Origin: Acidobacteriota bacterium | Lineage (GTDB): Bacteria; Acidobacteriota; HRBIN11 | DNA: 6,250 nucleotides | Direction of reading: 5' to 3' | Assembly: GCA_030550225.1 (NCBI GenBank) | Contig: JAUQPV010000158.1 | Coordinates: forward strand, 1-6,250 | Shown: in pieces, positions 1 through 5,661 of the stretch | Layout: each line of letters opens with the position of its first letter | Position numbering within the stretch: the stretch's first letter is position 1 | Program-made: the position numbers and the translations under genes | Notes under the pieces: generated by a model | What the model was told of the DNA's origin: nothing | Databases searched by the model: none | Seen by the model: only the letters and a program-made list of their open reading frames with translations

Positions 1-1574
1 ACATGGCCCGGAACCTGGAGGACGGAAAGGTCGTCTGCTCGACGTGTCACAACGTCCACAATCACCGGAATGGCTTTCCCTTCCTGTGGGTCTCCCGGAC
101 CCTGATGTGCCAGCAGTGTCACGGGGCACGGTGGAACACGACGCCGCCGTATTCGTCCCATCCGGTCGACGTCCCGATCCCGAACCGCTCTGACTATCAG
201 ACGCCGCCTCACCTGGAGCTCCTCGATGGGAAGGTGGCCTGCCTGAGCTGTCACGGCGTCCATTACACCTACAGTCGGACCCAGTACCGGGGCATCGCCG
301 AGGCCGGCAGTGACGTGTGCCTGACCGATAACGATGCCGCCTGGACACCGAACGCCCTCGTGGGGTGGGAACTGAAGGTCTTGAACACGGCCGGGTCGGA
401 CATTAGGAAATGGTACCAACGGCGGATCGTCACATCGAATACGACGAATACGGTCTGCTGGAGCGACCCTCTGGCCGCTCCTATCACGGCCGGCGACCCC
501 TACGTCTTGAAGGAGCGGGGGGCCGGCGACGGCTACCTGCTGAACCAGTCCCTGGCCGCCCTGTGTACCCAGTGCCATTCGTTCCCGGCGGGTGGGGCCC
601 ACTTCACGAGTCCGGCGGCCCGGTGGCCCGGCGGCCAGTACGGGTCTGACTATGCGTATACGGATACCTCGGGCAACGAGCTATGGCCTCCGGCTCGGGG
701 GGCCTCGGCCCTCAAGAACCGCCCGATTCCTGCGTCTCTGACGGGGACCTGCTTCTCGTGCCACTGGCCCCACGGATGGCCGGACGGCACCGGCGGTGTC
801 TACCCCCGCCTGACGGTCGACCGGGAGGAGCGGCTCTGCTACACGTGTCACGACGGGAGCCCGGCCGCGACCGACGTGCGGACCGCCTTTGAAAATACCC
901 TCTGGGTCGCCGCCGGGGCTGGTCAGTGGAACAACCTGAACCTGAACACCCGACACGACGTGAGGGACGCCGACCAAGCTCGGAGCGGGGCCAAAATCGA
1001 GTGCATCCACTGTCATGACCCCCACCGAGCTTCGGGGGCCAACCCGCCGGCTTCCCGCCTGGTAGCCGACCCGGACCCCGCCGACGGCCGGGTCCCCGCC
1101 CCAGGTCAGACGTGGGCCGGCTCGGATTTTCAGAGCGAATGGTGCCTGGACTGCCATGACGGTTCTTATCCCCCCACGGTTCAGCCCCCGACGAACGCCC
1201 TCATGAACATCCGGGATTCCTACACGGACGGTGGGAGTTACGGTCCCGACGTGCACGGGACGGGCACCGGCAGTCCCTCCCTGAAGTCCGGTTATGGATG
1301 GGCGCGGGGAGACATCCTGCCCTGTACGGCCTGTCACGACCCCCGCCATCAGTCTGGCAATCTCTTCCAGCTCCGGACCGTCGTCCTCAGTAAGGACGGG
1401 ACCCAGGCCGTCCCCTCTGACTGCGGTCCGGGCTACTCGGTCACGAACAACGACACGACGGACACGAAAGTCAACGGCTGGTGCTGGTGCAACACGTGTC
1501 ATACCAAGAGCATGGGGACAAACAAAAAGAACTGCTTCGCCTCCGGGTGCCACCACCACGGGCGGGATTTGTGA
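1..1574 (+). CDS. Multiheme c-type cytochrome, doubled-CXXCH type (5' partial)
   Basis: This is the C-terminal part of a multiheme cytochrome c, expected to carry electrons outside the cytoplasmic membrane. Counting from the first ATG (base 3), ten CXXCH heme sites begin at Cys 12, 36, 80, 188, 250, 279, 334, 381, 441 and 496, and a CX4CH site (CFASGCH) begins at 511. Several read CXXCHxxH (CSTCHNVH, CFSCHWPH, CIHCHDPH). At least four fall into pairs (12/36, 250/279, 334/381, 441/496), as in the doubled CXXCH family. Residues 85-187 have no heme site and contain a separate module (see findings). No signal peptide follows the first ATG, and the frame is open to the window edge, so I infer that the true start and a Sec signal lie upstream. 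The C-terminus shows no membrane segment or sortase motif. The type of cytochrome is clear; its redox partner is unknown. Confidence 0.9.
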   Translation, partial: MARNLEDGKVVCSTCHNVHNHRNGFPFLWVSRTLMCQQCHGARWNTTPPYSSHPVDVPIPNRSDYQTPPHLELLDGKVACLSCHGVHYTYSRTQYRGIAEAGSDVCLTDNDAAWTPNALVGWELKVLNTAGSDIRKWYQRRIVTSNTTNTVCWSDPLAAPITAGDPYVLKERGAGDGYLLNQSLAALCTQCHSFPAGGAHFTSPAARWPGGQYGSDYAYTDTSGNELWPPARGASALKNRPIPASLTGTCFSCHWPHGWPDGTGGVYPRLTVDREERLCYTCHDGSPAATDVRTAFENTLWVAAGAGQWNNLNLNTRHDVRDADQARSGAKIECIHCHDPHRASGANPPASRLVADPDPADGRVPAPGQTWAGSDFQSEWCLDCHDGSYPPTVQPPTNALMNIRDSYTDGGSYGPDVHGTGTGSPSLKSGYGWARGDILPCTACHDPRHQSGNLFQLRTVVLSKDGTQAVPSDCGPGYSVTNNDTTDTKVNGWCWCNTCHTKSMGTNKKNCFASGCHHHGRDL

Positions 1575-1615
1575 AGTCTCCATATCCGGTCTTGGGGATC
1601 CTGGCCGCTTACCCC

Positions 1616-1639
1616 AGCCATTCGGTTCGTGAGAATGGC
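1616..1639 (+). repeat. 24-base dyad box, copy A
   Basis: This copy starts AGCCATTCGG and ends GAGAATGGC. It differs from copy B (3631-3654) at 2 of 24 positions. Its arms GCCATTC (1617-1623) and GAATGGC (1633-1639) are perfectly complementary around a 9-base centre, GGTTCGTGA. It could be a protein-binding dyad or an RNA hairpin. It lies 41 bases after the cytochrome stop codon and is followed at once by a second, overlapping hairpin. Its function is unknown. Confidence 0.6.
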
Positions 1640-1663
1640 GCCGCAACAGCCTTTCTCGGCGCC
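1637..1663 (+). terminator. GC-rich hairpin downstream of the cytochrome gene
   Basis: GGCGCCG (1637-1643) and CGGCGCC (1657-1663) form a 7-bp stem with a 13-base loop. No T-run follows, so this is at best a weak or factor-dependent terminator or an RNA-stabilising hairpin. It shares bases with the right arm of dyad box A, so the two structures would be mutually exclusive in RNA. Confidence 0.25.
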
Positions 1664-1717
1664 TGGGAAGTACGATGTTTCAAGCTGACTGCCGGATGGG
1701 CCGGTCGGCCGATAGAT

Positions 1718-1760
1718 AAAGCAAAGAGCATAGAGTCCATACTCTTTGCCCTTTGCCTTT
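1718..1760. repeat. Long imperfect hairpin built from inverted 7-base repeats
   Basis: The left arm 1718-1736 and the right arm 1741-1760 pair over about 19 bp, with one bulged base and two mismatches, around a 4-base loop (CCAT). The left arm reads as 7-base units of the GRGCAWA type (for example GAGCATA at 1726-1732). The right arm is the same kind of unit on the opposite strand (TTTGCCC-like). The run of units at 3515-3570 uses the same word. No T-run follows, so a standard intrinsic terminator is unlikely. Confidence 0.7.
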
Positions 1761-1830
1761 CGTGACGGCCGAACGGCCCGTTGCTTGAAAAACCATCCTC
1801 TCCGAAGGGTTGGAAAGGCCGAGCCCACCA

Positions 1831-1853
1831 GGATTCTCATGGGCCGAACGGCT
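1831..1853 (-). repeat. 24-base dyad box, inverted diverged copy C
   Basis: Read on the minus strand, this stretch starts AGCCGTTCGG and continues to GAGAAT, matching the other two boxes at about 18 of 23 positions. The differences fall in the centre (TTCG to CCCA) and at the end (GG to CC), so the dyad arms no longer pair fully. With copy A it brackets bases 1616-1853 as inverted ends, with the 7-base-unit hairpin in the middle. Confidence 0.45.
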
Positions 1854-1860
1854 TTATTAT
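1832..1860 (+). promoter_or_regulatory. Weak candidate promoter for the amidase gene
   Basis: TATTAT at 1855-1860 matches the sigma-70 -10 consensus at 5 of 6 positions and sits in an AT-rich patch that stands out from the surrounding GC-rich DNA. The corresponding -35 region (near 1832-1837, GATTCT) is poor. Transcription would begin about 30 bases before the amidase start codon. The -35 side overlaps dyad box C, which could matter if the box binds a regulator. Confidence 0.25.
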
Positions 1861-1887
1861 CCTGTTGTTATCCTGAAGGGGGAAGCC

Positions 1888-1892
1888 GAGGG
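1888..1892 (+). promoter_or_regulatory. Ribosome binding site that fixes the amidase start
   Basis: GAGGG lies six bases before the ATG at 1899. No comparable site precedes the in-frame ATG at 1746, and that longer reading would translate straight through the right arm of the repeat hairpin. The Shine-Dalgarno site therefore supports the shorter protein. Confidence 0.55.
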
Positions 1893-1898
1893 CGAGAC

Positions 1899-3371
1899 AT
1901 GGACGATCGGAGGTTCCTTTCGGTCGTGGCGATGACCCGGCTCATCCGGGAGCGGCGGATATCCGCCCAGGAGCTGGTCGAGGCGCTCCTGAAGCGGATC
2001 GAGACGTACAACCCGATGTTGAATGCCGTCGTCACGCTGGACGCCGAGCGGGCGATCCGGATGGCCCGGGAGGCCGACGCCGCCCTCGCCCGGGGCGAGA
2101 CCTGGGGACCCCTCCACGGGATTCCCGTGACCGTCAAGGACGTCTTCGAGACCGTCGGCCTGCGGACGACAGCCAGCTATCCGCCCCTGGCCCGGTACGT
2201 TCCGGGTCGGGACGCCACGGTCGTCGCCCGCCTGCGGTCGGCCGGGGCTATCATCCTGGGCAAGACGAACACGCCCATGCTGGCGATGGACTTTCAGACC
2301 CGAAGTCCCGTATTTGGGCTGACCCGTAACCCCTGGTCGCTCGACCATACGGCCGGTGGGAGTACCGGCGGGGGCGCGGCGGCCGTGGCGGCGGGCCTTT
2401 CACCCCTGGACGTCGGGAGCGACATCGGCGGGTCGATTCGGATCCCGGCCCACTTCTGCGGCGTGTACGGCTTCAAGCCGACGGAGGGCCTCGTCTCGAC
2501 GGCTGGCCACATCCCCGAACTCCCGGGGCGACCACGCGGCATCCGGCATATGCTGGTCGCCGGCCCTTTGGCCCGGTCCGTCGAGGACCTGCGGTTGGCC
2601 ATACTTGTCCTGGCCGGTCCCGACGGACGTCACTGGGACGTCCCGCCCGTGCCGGTCGAACCCGTCCCGGGGCCCGACCTATGGGCCTGCCGGATCGCAT
2701 GGACCGACGAGTTCCCCGAAGCCCCCGTCAGCGCCGACACCCGGTCAACCATGGAGGCCCTCGCTGATGCCTTGGCCCGGGCCGGGGCCCGGGTCGAACG
2801 GACTCGCCCACCAGACCTGGACGTCCGAGCGGCCTGGGAGACGTGGGGCCTCATCGCCGGTGCTGAAATCGGGTCGACCACGCCGGCGCTCCTGCGGCGC
2901 CTCCTCCGGATTCAGTTCCTCCTCTGGTCCCGCGGGTCCCCAATGATCCGGGCGGCCGTCCGGGGCGCCGGCCTCCGGATGACCCGTTACGCCGAGGCTC
3001 TTACCCGCCGAGACCGCATCATCGGGGTCATCGAACGATTCCTGTCTGACTGGGATGCCTGGCTCTGCCCGGTCGCCCTACGGCCGGCCTTCCCGCACTG
3101 GAAGACGGGCCGACCTATCCCGGTCGACGGCCGCCAGGTTCCTTACTGGATTGTCGGGACAGGGTACACGTGTATCTTTAACCTGACGGGCCACCCCGTC
3201 GTCGTCGTTCCCGTCGGACGGTCGTCGGAGGGCCTCCCCATCGGCGTCCAGGTCGTCGGCCGCCGGTGGGAAGATCTACGCCTGCTGGGGATCGCCGAGC
3301 GGATCGCCGAGGTCGTCGGCCCCCCGCCCATGCCGGGGCCAGTCAGACAGCAAGAAGAAGTAACGAAGTGA
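1899..3371 (+). CDS. Amidase-signature family hydrolase
   Basis: This cytoplasmic serine hydrolase of 490 residues is predicted to cleave a carboxylic amide to acid and ammonia or amine. The catalytic triad of the family is visible: Lys80 in GIPVTVKD, cis-Ser155 in AGGSTGG, and nucleophile Ser179 in GSDIGGSIR. The spacings of 75 and 24 residues equal those of fatty acid amide hydrolase (K142, S217, S241). The C-terminal block NLTGHPVVVVPVG, then GLPIGVQVVG, is also typical. Length fits the family. I chose ATG 1899 for its GAGGG site and because MDDRRFLSVV starts where family members usually do; an in-frame ATG at 1746 would add 51 residues read from repeat DNA. The serine usually following the cis-Ser is Thr156 here. 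There is no gatB or gatC nearby, so a GatA role is not supported. The substrate cannot be told. Confidence 0.92.
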   Translation: MDDRRFLSVVAMTRLIRERRISAQELVEALLKRIETYNPMLNAVVTLDAERAIRMAREADAALARGETWGPLHGIPVTVKDVFETVGLRTTASYPPLARYVPGRDATVVARLRSAGAIILGKTNTPMLAMDFQTRSPVFGLTRNPWSLDHTAGGSTGGGAAAVAAGLSPLDVGSDIGGSIRIPAHFCGVYGFKPTEGLVSTAGHIPELPGRPRGIRHMLVAGPLARSVEDLRLAILVLAGPDGRHWDVPPVPVEPVPGPDLWACRIAWTDEFPEAPVSADTRSTMEALADALARAGARVERTRPPDLDVRAAWETWGLIAGAEIGSTTPALLRRLLRIQFLLWSRGSPMIRAAVRGAGLRMTRYAEALTRRDRIIGVIERFLSDWDAWLCPVALRPAFPHWKTGRPIPVDGRQVPYWIVGTGYTCIFNLTGHPVVVVPVGRSSEGLPIGVQVVGRRWEDLRLLGIAERIAEVVGPPPMPGPVRQQEEVTK

Positions 3372-3457
3372 CGGCGTGATGGAGGGACAGAGTCGGGAAG
3401 AGGGGGGTCCGAGGCGGAACCCGAGAGACCGGGCCCGTCGTCCTATCCCTTGGAACT

Positions 3458-3478
3458 CGGAGGCTGGTATGGCCTCCG
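3458..3478 (+). terminator. Hairpin downstream of the amidase gene
   Basis: CGGAGGC (3458-3464) and GCCTCCG (3472-3478) form a perfect 7-bp stem with a 7-base loop, about 90 bases after the amidase stop codon. It is a plausible transcript 3' structure, but it lacks a following T-run, so termination is only a possibility. Confidence 0.3.
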
Positions 3479-3514
3479 GCTCCTAAGGTCGACACCGACA
3501 TGACGGCCGGCACA

Positions 3515-3570
3515 GGGCAAAGGGCATAGAGCAAAGAGCATAGGGTATAGGGCAAAGAATACAGGACGAT
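3515..3570 (+). repeat. Degenerate tandem 7-base repeat, eight units
   Basis: Eight units lie in unbroken register. The first six fit GRGYAWA (for example GGGCAAA at 3515-3521 and GAGCATA at 3536-3542); the seventh (GAATACA) and eighth (GGACGAT) decay. Variation is confined to unit positions 2 (G/A), 4 (C/T) and 6 (A/T), and CAAA and CATA units largely alternate. The same word builds the hairpin at 1718-1760. It is non-coding; the opposite strand reads as a low-complexity peptide. Confidence 0.8.
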
Positions 3571-3623
3571 GAGGGCCGGCACACTCGGGCGATGTCCCAT
3601 GTTCCATCCTTCCAATCCCCAGC

Positions 3624-3651
3624 TTGACAGAGCCGTTCGGTTCGGGAGAAT
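3624..3651 (+). promoter_or_regulatory. Candidate promoter for the DUF5618-like gene
   Basis: A perfect -35 hexamer TTGACA (3624-3629) is followed after 16 bases by GAGAAT (3646-3651), which matches 4 of 6 positions of the -10 consensus. Most of the spacer and the -10 element are dyad box B. Transcription would start near 3658, only a few bases before ATG 3661, which would make the transcript almost leaderless. The -10 match is weak, so this is tentative. Confidence 0.35.
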
Positions 3652-3654
3652 GGC
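3631..3654 (+). repeat. 24-base dyad box, copy B
   Basis: This copy starts AGCCGTTCGG and ends GAGAATGGC, identical to copy A at 22 of 24 positions. Arms GCCGTTC (3632-3638) and GAATGGC (3648-3654) pair with one G-T position, where copy A has A-T. That change keeps pairing in RNA but breaks perfect DNA symmetry. The preceding 20 bases also loosely resemble those before copy A (ATCC, then GCTT, then AGCC). The box ends six bases before the ATG at 3661. Confidence 0.6.
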
Positions 3655-3660
3655 ATCAGG

Positions 3661-4089
3661 ATGGTCTTGCCCACTGCCCGAAACGAAGGACGAACCGTCA
3701 CCTGGACCATGCGTGGAGAAGCCCGACGTCATTTAGAAAATGCCAAAGCTTGTCTGCGTCAGGCCCCCGTCGAAGGCGGGACGTATACCGACATCAAGTA
3801 CGTCCAAGAGGCCTGTGGAACGGCTTACCTGGCCGTCCTGAAGGCTATCGATGCCGCCTTGATCCGGCGGGGTGTCGATGAGAAGGACTTGCCTCAGGCC
3901 GTGGAGGCTTACCGAGAGGCCCTGCAGAAACACTGGGCCCCTAAGGACGGGAAATGGCTCCGCGATTTCGAGAAACTGTATAAACTTTTTCATATCGCCG
4001 GTTACTACCGTGCCCTGCTGGATGACGTGAAGATCCTTCGGGAAGTCTTCACAATGGCCGAAACTTTCATTCGTCGCCTCGGCGCTTGA
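3661..4089 (+). CDS. Small DUF5618-like helical protein
   Basis: This 142-residue soluble protein is predicted to be nearly all helical, with no signal peptide or membrane segment. From memory its pattern resembles the DUF5618 family: an N-terminal helix with HLENAKACL (residues 24-32), then KYVQEACGTAYLAVLKAID (46-64), then a YREAL helix (84-88), then FEKLYKLFHIAGYY (103-116). The fold recalls HEPN four-helix proteins. An RX5H string (R85-H91) is present, but I do not claim it is a nuclease site. The start is uncertain: ATG 3661 has only a distant GGGAG (12-base gap), and ATG 3709 (residue 17) has no site but would begin close to the conserved part. The gene sits 14 bases before the glcD-like start, so co-transcription is likely. 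Its function is unknown. Confidence 0.8.
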   Translation: MVLPTARNEGRTVTWTMRGEARRHLENAKACLRQAPVEGGTYTDIKYVQEACGTAYLAVLKAIDAALIRRGVDEKDLPQAVEAYREALQKHWAPKDGKWLRDFEKLYKLFHIAGYYRALLDDVKILREVFTMAETFIRRLGA

Positions 4090-4103
4090 CGCCCGGACCC
4101 GTA

Positions 4104-5513
4104 ATGGCCGCCAAGCTCGGATATGCTCCCGTGACCGACGCCGACGTCCAAACCTTCGAACGCATCGTCGGGCCGGCCTACGTGCGGACCGACGCCGGGT
4201 CGCTGGACAAATACGCCCGGGACGAGACGGAAGACCTGGCGTTCCTGCCGGAGGTCGTCGTCCTGCCGGGTTCGGCCGAGGAGGTCCAGGCCGTCGTCCG
4301 GTACTGCTACCGACGGCGGATGCCCGTCACACCCCGGGCCGGCGGGACGGGCTTGAGCGGCGGCGCCCTGCCCGTCTTCGGCGGCGTCGTCCTGTCCGTC
4401 GAACGGATGAACCGCATCCTGGAGGTCGACGACGTCAACATGATGGCCGTCGTCGAGCCGGGCGTCGTCACGGCCGACCTTCAGCGGGCCGTCGAGGAAC
4501 GGGGCCTCTTCTACCCGCCCGACCCGGCGTCCCGCTTCGTGTGCCGTATCGGGGGGAACGTCGCCGAGAACGCCGGCGGCCCCCGGGCTTTGAAATACGG
4601 CGTTACGCGGGATTACGTCTACGGCCTCGACGTCGTCCTGCCGAACGGGCGACTCCTTCGGACCGGCGGCAAGCTGTACAAGAACGTGGCTGGCTACGAC
4701 CTGACCCGCCTCTTCGTCGGCTCCGAGGGAACGCTCGGCGTCTTCACTCGCATCGTCCTTCGACTGATTCCCAAGCCGGCTGTCCAGTGGACCCTCTTGG
4801 TGCCCTTCGACGCCTGGGACGGGGCCTTTCAGGCCATTCGGAGGATCTTCGAGGCTCGCCTCCTGCCGGCGGCCGTCGAGTTCATGGACCGGGAAGCCAT
4901 CGTCATTACGGCCGAGCGCACGCAGAGGCCGTTCCCCCATACCGATGCGGCCGCCCTCCTCCTCATCCAACTCGACGGGGACGACCCGGCTGTCGTCGAA
5001 CGACAGGCCCTGCGGGTCGGGGAAGTTTGTGAACGGGCCGGCGCCCGGGACGTGCAGGTCGCCGACACCCCGGCCCGTCAGGAGGAGCTCTGGGCCTTCC
5101 GCCGGGCGATGGGCGAGGCCGTCAAGAAGGCTTCGGTCTACAAGGAAGAGGACACTGTCGTCCCCCGAGACCGCCTGCTGGACCTCCTGGCGACGGTCCG
5201 GGGCTTGGCCGAGCGGTACGGCTTCCGGGCCGTCTGTTACGGCCACGCCGGCGACGGCAACATCCACGTGAACATCTTGAAGATGGGCCTCGACGAGACG
5301 ACCTGGCGGGAGGTCCTGCCCCGGGCCATCCGGGAGCTGTTCGAGGCCGTCGTCGCCCTGGGCGGGACGATCACGGGCGAACACGGCGTCGGCTGGGTCC
5401 AGCGGCCATACCTGCCCATCGCCCTGCCGCCCGAGAGCCTCCGCCTGCAACGGCGGCTCAAGCGTCTCTTCGACCCCCGGGGCATCATGAACCCGGGGAA
5501 GGTCTTTCCGTGA
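4104..5513 (+). CDS. glcD: FAD-linked oxidase, GlcD-like (glycolate/D-2-hydroxyacid dehydrogenase subunit)
   Basis: This 469-residue flavoprotein of the VAO/PCMH family is predicted to oxidise glycolate, D-lactate or a related D-2-hydroxyacid to the 2-oxoacid and pass electrons to the respiratory chain. The N-terminal FAD-binding domain (about residues 48-225) shows PRAGGTGLSGGA (77-88), GGNVAENAGG (150-159) and GSEGTLGVFT (206-215). The C-terminal FAD-oxidase domain shows YGHAGDGNIHVN (379-390), GGTITGEHGVGW (420-431) and the terminal LFDPRGIMNPGK (455-466). Length matches GlcD. ATG 4104 is preferred; an in-frame TTG at 4086 would overlap the previous stop codon and add six residues. Neither has a strong ribosome binding site. 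GlcE and the iron-sulfur GlcF are absent here, so D-lactate or D-2-hydroxyglutarate dehydrogenase remain possible. The family is certain; the substrate is inferred. Confidence 0.92.
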   Translation: MAAKLGYAPVTDADVQTFERIVGPAYVRTDAGSLDKYARDETEDLAFLPEVVVLPGSAEEVQAVVRYCYRRRMPVTPRAGGTGLSGGALPVFGGVVLSVERMNRILEVDDVNMMAVVEPGVVTADLQRAVEERGLFYPPDPASRFVCRIGGNVAENAGGPRALKYGVTRDYVYGLDVVLPNGRLLRTGGKLYKNVAGYDLTRLFVGSEGTLGVFTRIVLRLIPKPAVQWTLLVPFDAWDGAFQAIRRIFEARLLPAAVEFMDREAIVITAERTQRPFPHTDAAALLLIQLDGDDPAVVERQALRVGEVCERAGARDVQVADTPARQEELWAFRRAMGEAVKKASVYKEEDTVVPRDRLLDLLATVRGLAERYGFRAVCYGHAGDGNIHVNILKMGLDETTWREVLPRAIRELFEAVVALGGTITGEHGVGWVQRPYLPIALPPESLRLQRRLKRLFDPRGIMNPGKVFP

Positions 5514-5548
5514 GCCGGCGTCGGGCGCCGGTTCGTCCCGAGCTCGGG
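5512..5548 (+). terminator. Double GC hairpin after the glcD-like gene
   Basis: A 9-bp stem with one G-T pair (5512-5520 with 5526-5534, loop TCGGG) begins inside the stop codon. A perfect 12-base palindrome, CCCGAGCTCGGG, follows at 5537-5548. The T content afterwards (TGTCTT) is weak. The position directly at the gene end makes a transcript terminator plausible and would separate glcD from pyrG. Confidence 0.4.
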
Positions 5549-5588
5549 TGTCTTGCAGGGCTGGACAGGGGAATGTAAGCTGGAAGGA

Positions 5589-5616
5589 GATACCGGGATA
5601 CGAGATGCGGGATCTG
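5589..5616 (+). repeat. Degenerate 7-base tandem repeat, four units, upstream of pyrG
   Basis: Four units in register run GATACCG, GGATACG, AGATGCG, GGATCTG, roughly RGATNYG apart from a shifted first unit. The 7-base period is the same as in the other intergenic spaces, but the word is different. It is short and imperfect, so on its own it would be weak evidence. Confidence 0.45.
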
Positions 5617-5661
5617 CCATTCGCACCTTAGGGCCTCGGCGACGGCTTTTCCCCGACTCTG

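Larger units (their letters stand above)
1575..1898. other. Non-coding space between cytochrome and amidase genes, rich in inverted repeats
   Basis: I see no convincing gene in these 324 bases. In order they hold a 24-base dyad box (1616-1639), an overlapping GC-rich hairpin (1637-1663), a long imperfect hairpin made of 7-base units (1718-1760), a GGCCGAACGGCC near-palindrome (1767-1778), an inverted diverged copy of the box (1831-1853), an AT-rich patch with a TATTAT hexamer (1855-1860), and the amidase ribosome binding site. Open frames crossing the space on either strand translate the repeats into low-complexity peptide and are not credible proteins. Confidence 0.7.

Noticed and set aside
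1593..1616. TGGGG / CCCCA stem just after the cytochrome stop codon as a terminator
   Set aside because: It has only five base pairs, a 14-base loop and no T-run.
1616..1643. GGTTCG in a hairpin loop, suggesting a tRNA T-arm fragment
   Set aside because: The stem and loop sizes (7 bp, 9 bases) do not match a T-arm, and no acceptor, D or anticodon arm is found nearby.
681..1646. Long minus-strand open frame (321 codons) opposite the cytochrome gene
   Set aside because: It arises from GC-rich codon use; the translation is Pro/Gly/Arg/Val-rich with no recognisable domain, and the + strand carries clear heme motifs.
1499..1840. Minus-strand 113-codon frame across the first spacer
   Set aside because: It is made of repeat-derived peptide plus antisense cytochrome sequence; the similar low-complexity frame at 3483-3710 shows that such frames come from the 7-base units.
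1746..1898. 51-codon N-terminal extension of the amidase from ATG 1746
   Set aside because: It would translate one arm of the repeat hairpin and box C, shows no conserved amidase sequence, and has no ribosome binding site, whereas ATG 1899 has GAGGG at six bases.
4086..4103. TTG start for glcD overlapping the previous stop codon by four bases
   Set aside because: Overlap is attractive for translational coupling, but TTG is rare, there is no ribosome binding site, and ATG 4104 lies 18 bases on in the same frame.
4005..5450. Very long minus-strand open frame (481 codons) opposite glcD
   Set aside because: It mirrors the glcD codon pattern, is dominated by Asp, Gly, Pro, Val and Arg, and has no domain; it also overlaps the end of the DUF5618-like gene.
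5553..5581. TTGCAG and TAAGCT as a pyrG promoter
   Set aside because: The -10 hexamer matches only about half the consensus; such pairs are expected by chance.
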